Positions 26,184-36,260 of a DNA stretch of 64,000 nt are shown here, piece after piece (positions within the stretch are counted from its first letter, which is position 1; every line of letters begins with the position of its first letter). The notes beneath the pieces are model-generated. The model was not told the DNA's origin and made no database searches. It worked only from the letters and a program-made list of their open reading frames with translations. Source of the stretch: Limnohabitans sp. TEGF004. Its GTDB lineage: Bacteria; Pseudomonadota; Gammaproteobacteria; Burkholderiales; Burkholderiaceae_C. The stretch covers positions 868,001-932,000 of the forward strand of contig NZ_AP027056.1 in the NCBI RefSeq assembly GCF_027924965.1, written 5' to 3'. The position numbers and the translations under genes are program-made.

Positions 26184-26525
26184 ATGAAAAATACATACCT
26201 TTTTTTGTTGGTAGTTGTTGCGTCATTGATCGGTTGCGCGTCACCAACGGTTGTTCAGAGCATGAAACCTGGTGACGCGGGTTTGTCTTGTGCTCAATTG
26301 CAAAATGAATACTCAGATGCAGATCGCTTCAAAAAAGAAGCAGAGGGCGAAAAGGGCGTAACGGGTGGTAACGCAGCGCGCTTGCTGTTTTGGCCAGCCA
26401 TCATCGGCACATATATGAATGCAAACGAAGCGATTGCAGCGGCAGAAAACCGTAAGGTTAATTTGGCTAATTTGATGAATCAAAAGAGTTGCCAAGTACC
26501 TGGTTCGTACCAAAGTCAAAAGTGA
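26184..26525 (+). CDS. Small lipoprotein of unknown function
   Basis: 113 residues with a signal peptide and lipobox LIGCAS (Cys at 18). The mature part has LSCAQLQNEYSDADRFKKEAEGEKG, a short hydrophobic stretch AARLLFWPAIIGTYMNANEAI, and NRKVNLANLMNQKSC. The two non-lipid cysteines could pair. The pattern resembles small proteobacterial lipoproteins with a glycine-zipper-like segment, but I do not recognise a named family. Divergent from the XRE gene. Confidence 0.75.
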   Translation: MKNTYLFLLVVVASLIGCASPTVVQSMKPGDAGLSCAQLQNEYSDADRFKKEAEGEKGVTGGNAARLLFWPAIIGTYMNANEAIAAAENRKVNLANLMNQKSCQVPGSYQSQK

Positions 26526-26596
26526 GAAATTTTTTGTAACCTGCATCTGTGAGGCTCAGCGCTAAAATCATTGCTTGGCGTTTAGGCACTCATTCC

Positions 26597-26622
26597 AAGC
26601 GCGGCCTTTGCCGCGCTTTTTT
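26597..26622 (+). terminator. Terminator or attenuator hairpin just upstream of thrS
   Basis: AAGCGCGGC, loop CTTT, GCCGCGCTT, then T6, ending 12 bases before the thrS start. GCTTGG (26573-26578) can pair with CCAAGC (26595-26600), which overlaps the 5' arm, so two exclusive folds are possible. Confidence 0.75.
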
Positions 26623-26634
26623 CATTGAAAACAC

Positions 26635-28542
<1,908 letters not shown>

Positions 28543-28618
28543 TTTCATTTAGGAATTGCCAAGAGTTGTGCGTCGCACACGTGTGTCGGTTTGTTTTTGA
28601 TTTTTAAGGATAGTCACC

Positions 28619-29218
28619 ATCGCTACAGAATTTCGCGACCGCCGCCAGCGCGAGGAACGCAAACACCGCCTTAACCGGGAAATCATGGCCCCGGAAGTCC
28701 GCCTTTCAGGTCCTGACAACGAACCCCTCGGTATCGTGAGCTTGGCTGATGCCTTGCGTATGGCCGGTGAGATTGACGTTGACTTGGTTGAAATTGCCGC
28801 CACGGCTGTGCCGCCGGTGTGCCGTTTGATGGACTACGGTAAGTTCAAGTACCAAGAGCAAAAGAAGGCTGCCGAAGCGAAGTCCAAGCAAAAGGTCATC
28901 GAGGTCAAGGAAATCAAGTTCCGTCCCGGTACCGATGATGGTGACTACAACATCAAGATGCGCAACATCAAGCGCTTCTTAGATGACGGTGACAAATGCA
29001 AGATCACGCTGCGCTTTCGTGGCCGCGAGATCACGCATCAAGAAATCGGTATGGCGCTGTTGCAGCGCATCCGTGATGAGTTGGCGGACCTGATCGTTGT
29101 TGAGCAGTTCCCCAAGCTTGAAGGGCGTCAGATGATCATGATGATCGCGCCTGGTAAGAAGAAATCGGGTGGCGCCGCCAAACCCGCTGCAGAAGCTGCT
29201 CCGGCAGCGTCTGCATAA
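28619..29218 (+). CDS. infC: Translation initiation factor IF-3 (rare AUC start)
   Basis: IF-3 binds the 30S subunit and discriminates against non-standard start codons. The conserved N-terminus [20 protein letters not shown] begins right after an ATC codon at 28619, with TAAGGA eight bases upstream. I take ATC as the start, by analogy with the AUU start of E. coli infC, which allows autoregulation. This gives 199 residues. The first ATG (28685) would remove 22 conserved residues. The core has [25 protein letters not shown] and [26 protein letters not shown]. Confidence 0.93.
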   Translation: MATEFRDRRQREERKHRLNREIMAPEVRLSGPDNEPLGIVSLADALRMAGEIDVDLVEIAATAVPPVCRLMDYGKFKYQEQKKAAEAKSKQKVIEVKEIKFRPGTDDGDYNIKMRNIKRFLDDGDKCKITLRFRGREITHQEIGMALLQRIRDELADLIVVEQFPKLEGRQMIMMIAPGKKKSGGAAKPAAEAAPAASA

Positions 29219-29254
29219 AAGGCGACGCAGATTAGTGTCTCGGGGCTTACAAGA

Positions 29255-29271
29255 CTACGCACCCTGCGTAG
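29255..29271 (+). other. Stem-loop in the rpmI leader
   Basis: CTACGCA and TGCGTAG pair around a CCC loop, 35 bases upstream of rpmI. There is no T run. The leader of rpmI-rplT is where L20 autoregulation acts in other bacteria, so this may be part of such a site. Confidence 0.4.
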
Positions 29272-29305
29272 GCGCCTCGCGAGCACAAATTAAAGGAGCA
29301 TCTAA

Positions 29306-29509
29306 ATGCCCAAAATGAAGACCAAAAGCAGCGCTAAAAAGCGCTTCCGCGTTCGTCCAGGCGGTACCGTTAAACGCGGTCAAGCCTTCAAACGTCACAT
29401 CTTGACTAAGAAGACGACCAAGAACAAGCGTCACTTGCGTGGTGCAGTGAATGTGCATGAGACCAACATGGGTCACATGGCGCAAATGCTGCCCAAGTGC
29501 GGCCTGTAA
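29306..29509 (+). CDS. rpmI: 50S ribosomal protein L35
   Basis: 67 residues, [20 protein letters not shown] with [18 protein letters not shown], diagnostic of L35. AAAGGAG precedes the start. Followed by rplT after 26 bases, the standard pairing. Confidence 0.98.
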   Translation: MPKMKTKSSAKKRFRVRPGGTVKRGQAFKRHILTKKTTKNKRHLRGAVNVHETNMGHMAQMLPKCGL

Positions 29510-29535
29510 TTAACTGACGAACAAGGAGAAAAAAT

Positions 29536-29895
29536 ATGCCTCGCGTTAAACGTGGTGTTACGGCCCGTGCCCGTCACAAAAAAGTTCTGGCTTTAGCCAA
29601 AGGTTTCCGCGGTCGTCGCGGTAACGTCTTCCGCATCGCTAAACAAGCGGTGATGAAGGCTGGTCAATATGCTTACCGCGACCGCCGCACTAAAAAGCGC
29701 GTGTTCCGTCAGCTGTGGATCGCTCGTATCAATGCTGCTGCACGTCAGTGCGGTCTGACATACAGCCAATTCGCCAACGGCCTGAAAAAGGCAGCGATCG
29801 AAATCGACCGCAAGATGTTGGCCGACTTGGCCGTTCACGACATGGCTGCTTTCGCCAGTATCGTGAATCAAGTCAAAGCCAAATTGGCCGCTTGA
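29536..29895 (+). CDS. rplT: 50S ribosomal protein L20
   Basis: 119 residues beginning [20 protein letters not shown], with [19 protein letters not shown] and the C-terminal globular part [20 protein letters not shown]20 is an early-assembly protein and often represses its own operon. AAGGAG precedes the ATG. Confidence 0.98.
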   Translation: MPRVKRGVTARARHKKVLALAKGFRGRRGNVFRIAKQAVMKAGQYAYRDRRTKKRVFRQLWIARINAAARQCGLTYSQFANGLKKAAIEIDRKMLADLAVHDMAAFASIVNQVKAKLAA

Positions 29896-29921
29896 TAGTC
29901 AAGGGTTAACCACCCACGAGT

Positions 29922-29959
29922 AAAGGGGTTGGGGCTACACAGCTTCAATCCCTTTTTTT
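29922..29959 (+). terminator. Hairpin with T run between rplT and pheS
   Basis: AAAGGGGTTG pairs with CAATCCCTTT (one G-T pair) around a 14-base loop, then T7. It lies 24 bases before pheS, so it could partly terminate after rplT or act as an attenuator. I see no phenylalanine-rich leader peptide like E. coli pheM. Confidence 0.7.
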
Positions 29960-29983
29960 GTTTTCTCCTCTCCCCAAATTCTT

Positions 29984-31036
29984 ATGAACGAGTTGGACTC
30001 TCTGGTCGCCAGTGCCCAGGCCCTGTTTGCACAAAGCACCACACCGGCTGATCTTGAAAACGCCAAGGCCCAGTTCTTGGGCAAGTCAGGCCGCATCACC
30101 GAGATGATGAAAGGCATGGCCGCATTGAGCGTCGAAGAAAAGAAATCGACCGGTGCCGCCATCAACGTGGCCAAGCAAGCGATTGAAGCCGCGCTCACGG
30201 CACGCCGCCAAGCCTTGGCCGATGCCGAACTCGAGACCCAACTCAAAGCCGAAGCCTTGGATGTGACCTTGCCCGGTCGCGCTCGCATGGCTGGTGGCTT
30301 GCACCCTGTGACCATCACACTTGAACGCGTCGAAGCCATTTTTGGATCGATGGGTTTCGAAGTGGCCCAAGGCCCAGAGATCGAAACCGATTGGTTCAAC
30401 TTCACCGCGCTCAACACGCCGGAAGACCATCCTGCACGCTCCATGCACGACACCTTCTATGTGGAAGGTGGCAGCGCCGAAGCGCCCAACTTGTTGCGCA
30501 CACACACCAGCCCCATGCAAGTGCGCCACGCCGTGCAACACGTCAAGCGCTACCAAGCACGTTTGGATGCCGGTCAAGGCATGCCCGAAATTCGCGTCAT
30601 CGCACCCGGCCGCACCTACCGTGTGGACAGCGATGCCACGCACTCGCCCATGTTCCATCAATGCGAAGGCTTGTGGATTGGTGAGAATGTGAGTTTCAAA
30701 GACCTCAAAGTGGTCATCACCGATTTCTGCCGCACTTACTTTGAGAGCGACGATTTGGTGCTGCGCTTTCGCCCCAGCTTCTTCCCATTCACAGAGCCCA
30801 GCGCTGAGATTGACATCCAATTCCAAAGCGGCGCTTTGGCGGGCCGTTGGCTCGAAGTGGGTGGCTCAGGCCAAGTGCATCCGAACGTGGTGCGCAACAT
30901 GGGCCTCGATCCTGAGCGTTTCATCGGCTTTGCCTTTGGCATGGGTATGGACCGTTTCACCATGCTGCGTTACGGCGTGAACGACTTGCGCTTGTTCTTC
31001 GATGGCGACATTCGCTTCTTGAGCCAGTTCCAATAA
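29984..31036 (+). CDS. pheS: Phenylalanyl-tRNA synthetase alpha subunit
   Basis: Catalytic subunit of the alpha2-beta2 synthetase. The 350 residues comprise an N-terminal coiled coil (residues 1-90) and a class II core with [44 protein letters not shown] and the motif 3 region [20 protein letters not shown]. Directly upstream of pheT (24 bases). Confidence 0.98.
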   Translation: MNELDSLVASAQALFAQSTTPADLENAKAQFLGKSGRITEMMKGMAALSVEEKKSTGAAINVAKQAIEAALTARRQALADAELETQLKAEALDVTLPGRARMAGGLHPVTITLERVEAIFGSMGFEVAQGPEIETDWFNFTALNTPEDHPARSMHDTFYVEGGSAEAPNLLRTHTSPMQVRHAVQHVKRYQARLDAGQGMPEIRVIAPGRTYRVDSDATHSPMFHQCEGLWIGENVSFKDLKVVITDFCRTYFESDDLVLRFRPSFFPFTEPSAEIDIQFQSGALAGRWLEVGGSGQVHPNVVRNMGLDPERFIGFAFGMGMDRFTMLRYGVNDLRLFFDGDIRFLSQFQ

Positions 31037-31060
31037 CTTCACGCACACACGAGATTCATC

Positions 31061-33487
31061 ATGCAATTCCCCGAATCCTGGTTGCGCGAATTCTGCAACC
31101 CCTCACTCACCACCCAAGAGCTGGCCGACATATTGACCATGGCCGGTTTGGAAGTGGAAGAACTCCAACCCGTTGCACCGCCTTTCACAGGCATCGTCGT
31201 CGGTGAAATCAAAGAAGCCGTGCAGCATCCAGACGCTGACCGCTTGCGCATTTGCCAAGTGGACGTGGGGCAGGGCGCATTGCTCAACATCGTGTGCGGC
31301 GCACCGAATGCACGCGTGGGCATCAAAATTCCATGTGCCACTGTTGGCGCTGAACTGCCGCCCGGCGAAGACGGCAAGCCTTTCAAAATCAAAGTGGGCA
31401 AGCTGCGTGGCGTGGAAAGTCAAGGCATGTTGTGTTCGGCCAAAGAACTCAAAATTGCTGACGACAACGGTGGCTTGCTTGAGTTGCCAGCCGATGCACC
31501 TTTGGGTCAAAACATCCGCGAGTACCTGAACCTCGACGACACCTTGATGACATGCAAGCTCACGCCTAACTTGGCGCATTGCTTGAGCGTGTACGGCATT
31601 GCCCGCGAAGTGTCAGCCCTCACAGGTGCACCTTTGAAGGCGCCTACTTTCTCAAGCATCGCCGCGACAAACCAAGACACCTTGGCTGTGAAGATCAGCG
31701 CGTCTGATTTGTGCGGCCGTTTCTCTGGCCGCGTGGTGCGTGGCGTGAATACCAAGGCACAAACCCCTGCATGGATGGTGAACCACTTGGCCCGCTGCGG
31801 TCAGCGCAGCGTGAGCCCCTTGGTCGACATCTCCAACTACGTGATGTTCGAGCTGGGTCGTCCTTCACACATCTTTGATCTCGACAAAATTCAAGGCGGC
31901 TTGGAGGTGCGTTGGGGCAAAGCCGGTGAACAGCTTAAGCTCTTGAACGGCAACACCGTGACCGTGGACGACAAAGTGGGCGTCATCGCTGACGCGCATC
32001 AAGTCGAGTCACTCGCTGGCATCATGGGCGGCGACGCCACTGCCGTGAATGACGACACGCAAAACATTTATATCGAAGCCGCCTTCTGGTGGCCCTCGGC
32101 CATTGCAGGCCGCTCACGCCGCTTCAACTTCAGCACCGATGCTGGCCACCGCTTTGAACGTGGTGTGGATCCTGAGTTGACGGTGGAGCACATCGAGCGC
32201 ATCACCCAGTTGGTGATCGACATTTGCGGCACACCCAACACGACCGTGGGCCCGGTTGATGATCAACGTGTGAACATGCCTGTGGCCAAGCCTGTCACGT
32301 TGCGCGTGGCACGTGCTGAAAAAGTCATTGGCATGCCGCTGACCCAGCAACGCGTGGCGGATGCTTTGCGTGGCTTGGGCTTGCCCGTGACAGAAGGCGA
32401 AGGTGTTGTCACCGTGCAGCCCCCATCCTTCCGTTTCGATTTACAAATCGAAGAAGACCTGATCGAAGAAGTGGCGCGCATGGTGGGTTACAACAACCTG
32501 CCCACCACGCCACCGTTGGCACCCATCACGGCCAGCGCGTGTCAAGAAGCGCAACGTAGCCCACACGCTTTGCGCCACCACTTGGCAGCTTTGGGCTACC
32601 AAGAAACCATCAACTACAGCTTTGTGGATGAGCGTTGGGAGCACGAGTTGGCAGGCAATGCCAACCCCATCAAATTGCTCAACCCCATTGCCAGCCAAAT
32701 GAGCGTGATGCGGTCCACCTTATTGGGCTCCTTGCTCAACGTGGTGAAGTTCAACGTCGATCGCAAGGCCTCACGCGTGCGCGTGTTTGAGCTGGGTCGC
32801 GTGTTTCACAAAGACGCTTCGGTGCAAAACACAGACACCACCGTGCAAGGCTTTGACCAGCCCATGCAAGTGGCAGGCATTGCTTTTGGCAGCGCTGCAC
32901 CTTTGCAATGGGGCACCAAAGAACAAGCCGCAGACTTCTTCGACGTGAAAGCTGATGTGGAAGCTCTGTTGGCCCCCGCTGTCCCGCAGTTTGAAGCGGC
33001 TGAGCACCCAGCCATGCACCCCGGCCGTTGTGCCAAGGTGTTGGTCAATGGCCAAGCCGTGGGTCATGTGGGTGAGTTGCACCCACGCTGGCGTCAAAGC
33101 TGGGACTTGGCCCAAGCCCCTGTGATGTTTGAGCTCTCGCTCGATGCCGTGTTGCACCGCGATGTGCCCAAGTCCACCGGTGTGGCCAAGTTCCCTAACG
33201 TCGAGCGCGACATTGCTGTGATCGTCAAAGACAGCGTCACGCACGCCCAATTGATGGCTGCCGTGCACGCCGCCAAAACACAAGGTTTGCTGCGCAACGC
33301 CGTGTTGTTTGACGTGTATCGCCCCAAGGCTGAAAGTGCCGCCATGGCAATGGACGAGAAGAGCTTGGCCGTGCGCCTCACGCTCAACAGCGATGAAGCT
33401 ACGTTGAACGAAGCCCAAATCGAAGGTGTGGTGCAAGCCGTGCTGGCCGAATTGGCCGCTCAAGTCTCTGCGCGTTTGCGCGCTTGA
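31061..33487 (+). CDS. pheT: Phenylalanyl-tRNA synthetase beta subunit
   Basis: 808 residues. MQFPESWLREFCNPSLTTQE is the usual start. A tRNA-binding OB domain follows (IVVGEIKEAVQHPDADRLRICQVDVG), then the B3/B4 editing region (SNYVMFELGRPSHIFDLDKI) and the B5 domain. The C-terminal ferredoxin-like anticodon domain has STGVAKFPNVERDIAVIV. Length is normal for the family. Confidence 0.98.
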   Translation: MQFPESWLREFCNPSLTTQELADILTMAGLEVEELQPVAPPFTGIVVGEIKEAVQHPDADRLRICQVDVGQGALLNIVCGAPNARVGIKIPCATVGAELPPGEDGKPFKIKVGKLRGVESQGMLCSAKELKIADDNGGLLELPADAPLGQNIREYLNLDDTLMTCKLTPNLAHCLSVYGIAREVSALTGAPLKAPTFSSIAATNQDTLAVKISASDLCGRFSGRVVRGVNTKAQTPAWMVNHLARCGQRSVSPLVDISNYVMFELGRPSHIFDLDKIQGGLEVRWGKAGEQLKLLNGNTVTVDDKVGVIADAHQVESLAGIMGGDATAVNDDTQNIYIEAAFWWPSAIAGRSRRFNFSTDAGHRFERGVDPELTVEHIERITQLVIDICGTPNTTVGPVDDQRVNMPVAKPVTLRVARAEKVIGMPLTQQRVADALRGLGLPVTEGEGVVTVQPPSFRFDLQIEEDLIEEVARMVGYNNLPTTPPLAPITASACQEAQRSPHALRHHLAALGYQETINYSFVDERWEHELAGNANPIKLLNPIASQMSVMRSTLLGSLLNVVKFNVDRKASRVRVFELGRVFHKDASVQNTDTTVQGFDQPMQVAGIAFGSAAPLQWGTKEQAADFFDVKADVEALLAPAVPQFEAAEHPAMHPGRCAKVLVNGQAVGHVGELHPRWRQSWDLAQAPVMFELSLDAVLHRDVPKSTGVAKFPNVERDIAVIVKDSVTHAQLMAAVHAAKTQGLLRNAVLFDVYRPKAESAAMAMDEKSLAVRLTLNSDEATLNEAQIEGVVQAVLAELAAQVSARLRA

Positions 33488-33513
33488 TGTTCACACGTTA
33501 ACAAGAGAACCGT

Positions 33514-33849
33514 ATGGAACTTTCTTTTGAGAGCTTAGAAACGCCAGCCTTGACCAAAGCGCAGTTGGCTGATTTGTTGTTTGAGCAAATCGGTTTGAAC
33601 AAGCGTGAGTCCAAAGACATGATTGATGCCTTCTTTGATCTCATCGCACAAAGTTTGGTCGATGGCACCGATGTGAAAATTTCAAGCTTCGGCAATTTTC
33701 AGATTCGCACCAAGGCACCACGACCTGGTCGTAACCCGCGCACAGGGGAGTCAATTCCGATTGAGGCGCGACGTGCGGTGACTTTCCATGCGAGTCACAA
33801 ATTGAAAGAGCAAATACAGGGCGACAGTAATTCCAAAGTTGACAACTGA
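33514..33849 (+). CDS. ihfA: Integration host factor alpha subunit
   Basis: 111-residue DNA-bending protein of the HU/IHF family. It has TKAQLADLLFEQIGLNKRESKDMIDAFF and the DNA-intercalating arm NPRTGESIPIEARRAVTF with the key proline. It lies downstream of pheT as in many proteobacteria and is followed by a terminator. Confidence 0.96.
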   Translation: MELSFESLETPALTKAQLADLLFEQIGLNKRESKDMIDAFFDLIAQSLVDGTDVKISSFGNFQIRTKAPRPGRNPRTGESIPIEARRAVTFHASHKLKEQIQGDSNSKVDN

Positions 33850-33852
33850 TTG

Positions 33853-33882
33853 AAAAAGAGGCCGAGCAGGCCTCTTTTTTTT
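33853..33882 (+). terminator. Intrinsic terminator after ihfA
   Basis: AAAAAGAGGCC, loop GAGCA, GGCCTCTTTTTTTT. Confidence 0.93.
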
Positions 33883-33961
33883 GATAAAACTGTCAGGCGA
33901 TAAGATTCAGGGCTGTTCTTCGTGTAACCTCTGCGGTCCCGTTTACAAGCTACTGATTTTC

Positions 33962-34426
33962 ATGGAGAAATCCCTCCTTCCTCCCATTCCAGCCAAGCGC
34001 TATTTCACCATTGGTGAAGTGAGCGAGTTGTGCGGCGTCAAGCCGCACGTGCTGCGCTATTGGGAGCAGGAATTCACGCAGCTGCGTCCCATGAAGCGTC
34101 GCGGTAATCGCCGCTATTACCAGCGCCACGAAGTGCTGATGATTCGCCGCATCCGCGACCTCTTGTATGACCAAGGCTTCACCATCACCGGTGCACGCAA
34201 CAAGCTGCAAGAGCTGGTGCAGTCTGAGCGCGAGCGTCGTCGCGTGGGCGGTGAGTTGATTGATGTGGACTTGCCCGATGACGATGGGTTTGACGACGAC
34301 TTGGATGTCGACTCAGACGACGCGCACGAATTGCCACCGCTCGCGTTGAGCAGCAGCGACGAAGCGCTGCAAACCTTGCGCAAAGAACTCACACAAATTC
34401 GCGACTTGCTCTCTGAGCTGCACTGA
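33962..34426 (+). CDS. MerR-family regulator (ihfA-adjacent type)
   Basis: 154 residues. The N-terminal winged helix-turn-helix reads YFTIGEVSELCGVKPHVLRYWEQEF...MKRRGNRRYYQRHEVLMIRRIRDLL. A basic helix follows and then an acidic C-terminus (VDLPDDDGFDDDLDVDSDD). It has no metal-binding cysteines in a C-terminal effector loop, so it is not a metal sensor. Genes of this kind follow ihfA in many beta- and gammaproteobacteria; function is not established. I use ATG 33962, since the longer frame runs back into the ihfA terminator. Confidence 0.88.
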   Translation: MEKSLLPPIPAKRYFTIGEVSELCGVKPHVLRYWEQEFTQLRPMKRRGNRRYYQRHEVLMIRRIRDLLYDQGFTITGARNKLQELVQSERERRRVGGELIDVDLPDDDGFDDDLDVDSDDAHELPPLALSSSDEALQTLRKELTQIRDLLSELH

Positions 34427-34434
34427 GTAAGCGT

Positions 34435-34440
34435 TATAAT
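34435..34440 (+). promoter_or_regulatory. -10 element of the tRNA-Pro gene
   Basis: TATAAT 13 bases upstream of the tRNA. The -35 region is poor. Confidence 0.5.
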
Positions 34441-34452
34441 TTCAGCCTGATT

Positions 34453-34529
34453 CGGTGTGTGGCGCAGCCTGGTAGCGCACTTGCATGGGGTGCAAGGGGT
34501 CGAAGGTTCGAATCCTTTCACACCGACCA
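34453..34529 (+). tRNA. tRNA-Pro (anticodon GGG)
   Basis: 77 bases with a full cloverleaf. The acceptor stem is CGGTGTG/CACACCG, the D stem GCGC/GCGC, the anticodon stem CTTGC/GCAAG with loop ATGGGGT (anticodon GGG), and the T arm has TTCGAAT. The discriminator A and an encoded CCA follow. It reads CCC and CCU proline codons. Confidence 0.96.
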
Positions 34530-34537
34530 AAATGACC

Positions 34538-34569
34538 AAGGGCTAGCAATGCAAATTGCTAGCCCTTTT
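34538..34569 (+). terminator. Terminator after tRNA-Pro
   Basis: AAGGGCTAGCAAT and ATTGCTAGCCCTT form a perfect 13-bp stem around GCAA, followed by T-rich sequence. Confidence 0.9.
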
Positions 34570-34596
34570 GTCTTTTCTGGCGTCGCTCAATGCGCG

Positions 34597-35145
34597 TCAA
34601 ACAATGTCGACGTGGTGCAGCTCAAACTTGCCCGTCTTCGCATCTGCAAAGTAGTGCTGCAAAGTTTCTTTGACGGTGCGAAACGCAATCTCGTCCCAAG
34701 GTATTTCATGCTCAGCAAACAAACGCGCTTCTTGCGTTTCGTGGCCGGGGTCAAAGGTGTCGCTGGTGAGTTGTGCACGGTAAAAGAAATGCACTTGGCC
34801 CACGCGTGTGACGTTCATTAGCGTGAACAGCTCTTGCATTTCAAACTGCGCGCCGGCTTCTTCCACCGTTTCACGCGCTGCGCCTTGCGCCACGGTTTCG
34901 TTCAGTTCCATGAAGCCCGCAGGCAGCGTCCACTTGCCCAAGCGTGGTTCGATGTTGCGTTTGCACAGCAGCACTTTGTCGCCCCACACTGGCACGGTGC
35001 CCACCACGTTGAGTGGGTTCTCGTAGTGGATGGTGTGGCACGCGTTGCAGACCGCACGCTCGCGCGTGTCGCCATCGTCGGGCAGGCGGTAGGTCACCGC
35101 GCTGCCGCAGGCTTTGCAATGTTGGATGAGCGGGCGGTGCAGCAT
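34597..35145 (-). CDS. NUDIX hydrolase with N-terminal zinc ribbon
   Basis: 182 residues. The zinc-ribbon cysteines are CKACG (near residue 10) and CNACH (near 33). The Nudix box GFMELNETVAQGAARETVEEAG contains the catalytic REXXEE-type core. The arrangement resembles NudC-like or ADP-ribose-type pyrophosphohydrolases that act on nucleotide diphosphate derivatives; I cannot name the substrate. It is four bases from the FAH-family gene on the same strand. Confidence 0.88.
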   Translation of the reverse strand: MLHRPLIQHCKACGSAVTYRLPDDGDTRERAVCNACHTIHYENPLNVVGTVPVWGDKVLLCKRNIEPRLGKWTLPAGFMELNETVAQGAARETVEEAGAQFEMQELFTLMNVTRVGQVHFFYRAQLTSDTFDPGHETQEARLFAEHEIPWDEIAFRTVKETLQHYFADAKTGKFELHHVDIV

Positions 35146-35149
35146 GGCG

Positions 35150-35845
35150 TTAGACCAGGCGAACTTTGAGCTCGCCCAAGCCGCTCACCGCACCCACCAT
35201 GGTGTCGCCCGCCACCACCGCACCCACGCCTTCGGGGGTACCGGTGTAAATCAAATCACCGGGTTGCAGCTCCCATGCGGCAGACACATGCTCGATGGTT
35301 TCAGCGATGTTCCAAATGAGTTGGCTCACACTGCTGCGTTGACGGTCTTGGCCGTTGACTTGCACATAAATCTCAGCGTGTGCCACATCGCCCGCAAGTG
35401 CTGCGGGGGTGATAGGGCCAATGGGCGCGCTGTGGTCAAAGCCTTTGCCAATGCACCAAGGGCGGCCTTGTTTTTTCATGTCGTTTTGCAAATCGCGGCG
35501 TGTCATGTCCAAGCCCACGGCGTAGCCGTAGATGTGGCTCATTGCATCTGCGGCTTGGATGTTCTTGCCGCCTTTGCCAATGGCCACCACCAACTCAATT
35601 TCGTGGTGCAAATTTTTGGTGAGACTGGGGTAGAGCATGTCACCCGTTTCACCCGCATTGACCACCAACACAGCGTCTGCAGGCTTCATGAAGAAGAAGG
35701 GCGGCTCACGGCCTGTGAAGCCCATCTCTTTGGCGTGTTCTTCGTAGTTGCGGCCCACGCAGTAAATGCGGTGCACAGGAAAACGTTCAGCTTTGCCCAC
35801 CACGGGCACAGACACAACGGGCGTAGGTTCAAACGCATAGCTCAT
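35150..35845 (-). CDS. Fumarylacetoacetate hydrolase-family protein (fumarylpyruvate hydrolase-like)
   Basis: 231 residues of the FAH fold. Key features are VHRIYCVGRNYEEHAKEMG, the metal-binding LHHEIELVVAIGKGG and YAVGLDMTRRDLQ, and LIYTGTPEGVGAV at the end. The FFFMKPADAV region resembles fumarylpyruvate hydrolase, which cleaves fumarylpyruvate to fumarate and pyruvate in gentisate breakdown. No gentisate dioxygenase is in the window, so the exact substrate is inferred from family resemblance. Confidence 0.8.
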   Translation of the reverse strand: MSYAFEPTPVVSVPVVGKAERFPVHRIYCVGRNYEEHAKEMGFTGREPPFFFMKPADAVLVVNAGETGDMLYPSLTKNLHHEIELVVAIGKGGKNIQAADAMSHIYGYAVGLDMTRRDLQNDMKKQGRPWCIGKGFDHSAPIGPITPAALAGDVAHAEIYVQVNGQDRQRSSVSQLIWNIAETIEHVSAAWELQPGDLIYTGTPEGVGAVVAGDTMVGAVSGLGELKVRLV

Positions 35846-35867
35846 AGCGTGCTCCAGTTGAAAAGAC

Positions 35868-36173
35868 TTAGCCTTGTGATTTGCTCACGAGCTCGAAGTG
35901 CTCCACGATGGGAGGCTGTGCAAAGAAGGGGCCTACGATGGCGCGCCACTCGCCAAAGGCAGGGGACTCACGGAAGTCCACGGTGTGGTTTTCAAGCGTG
36001 GTCCAAAAAATTTGCAGCAGATAGCGCTCGGGTGACTCGATGCCACGGTTGATTTTGAAGCCCTGAAAGCCTTTGGCCTTGGCGATGACGGTGTTCACGC
36101 CGCGTTGGATGGCTTCGTCAAATGCGGCTTGTTGACCGGGTTGAATGCGAATGTCGACGAGTTCGAGAATCAT
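35868..36173 (-). CDS. Antibiotic-biosynthesis-monooxygenase (ABM) domain protein
   Basis: 101 residues with a ferredoxin-like beta-alpha-beta pattern: MILELVDIRIQPGQQAAFDEAI, GFQGFKINRGIESPERYLLQIFW, and HTVDFRESPAFGEWRAIVGPFF. Stand-alone proteins of this fold include small monooxygenases and haem- or quinol-related enzymes, and many have no known substrate. The start at 36173 is preferred over a longer frame overlapping the divergent pgeF start. First of the minus-strand trio with the FAH and NUDIX genes. Confidence 0.75.
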   Translation of the reverse strand: MILELVDIRIQPGQQAAFDEAIQRGVNTVIAKAKGFQGFKINRGIESPERYLLQIFWTTLENHTVDFRESPAFGEWRAIVGPFFAQPPIVEHFELVSKSQG

Positions 36174-36260
36174 GGTGTGTGTCTTGCAAGTTAAAACTGA
36201 GCCCAAGTCTACCGTCACAGCGCCCAGCCAGCCGTCGCATTCGGGATATCCTTTCGCCTT

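Noticed and set aside
26526..26634. T-box riboswitch controlling thrS
   Set aside because: No T-box sequence or specifier stem is visible, and T-boxes are not expected in betaproteobacteria. A simple hairpin explains the structure.
35114..36052. 312-codon plus-strand frame across the FAH and ABM genes
   Set aside because: Antisense shadow. The minus-strand genes carry clear family motifs and tight operon spacing; this frame has none.
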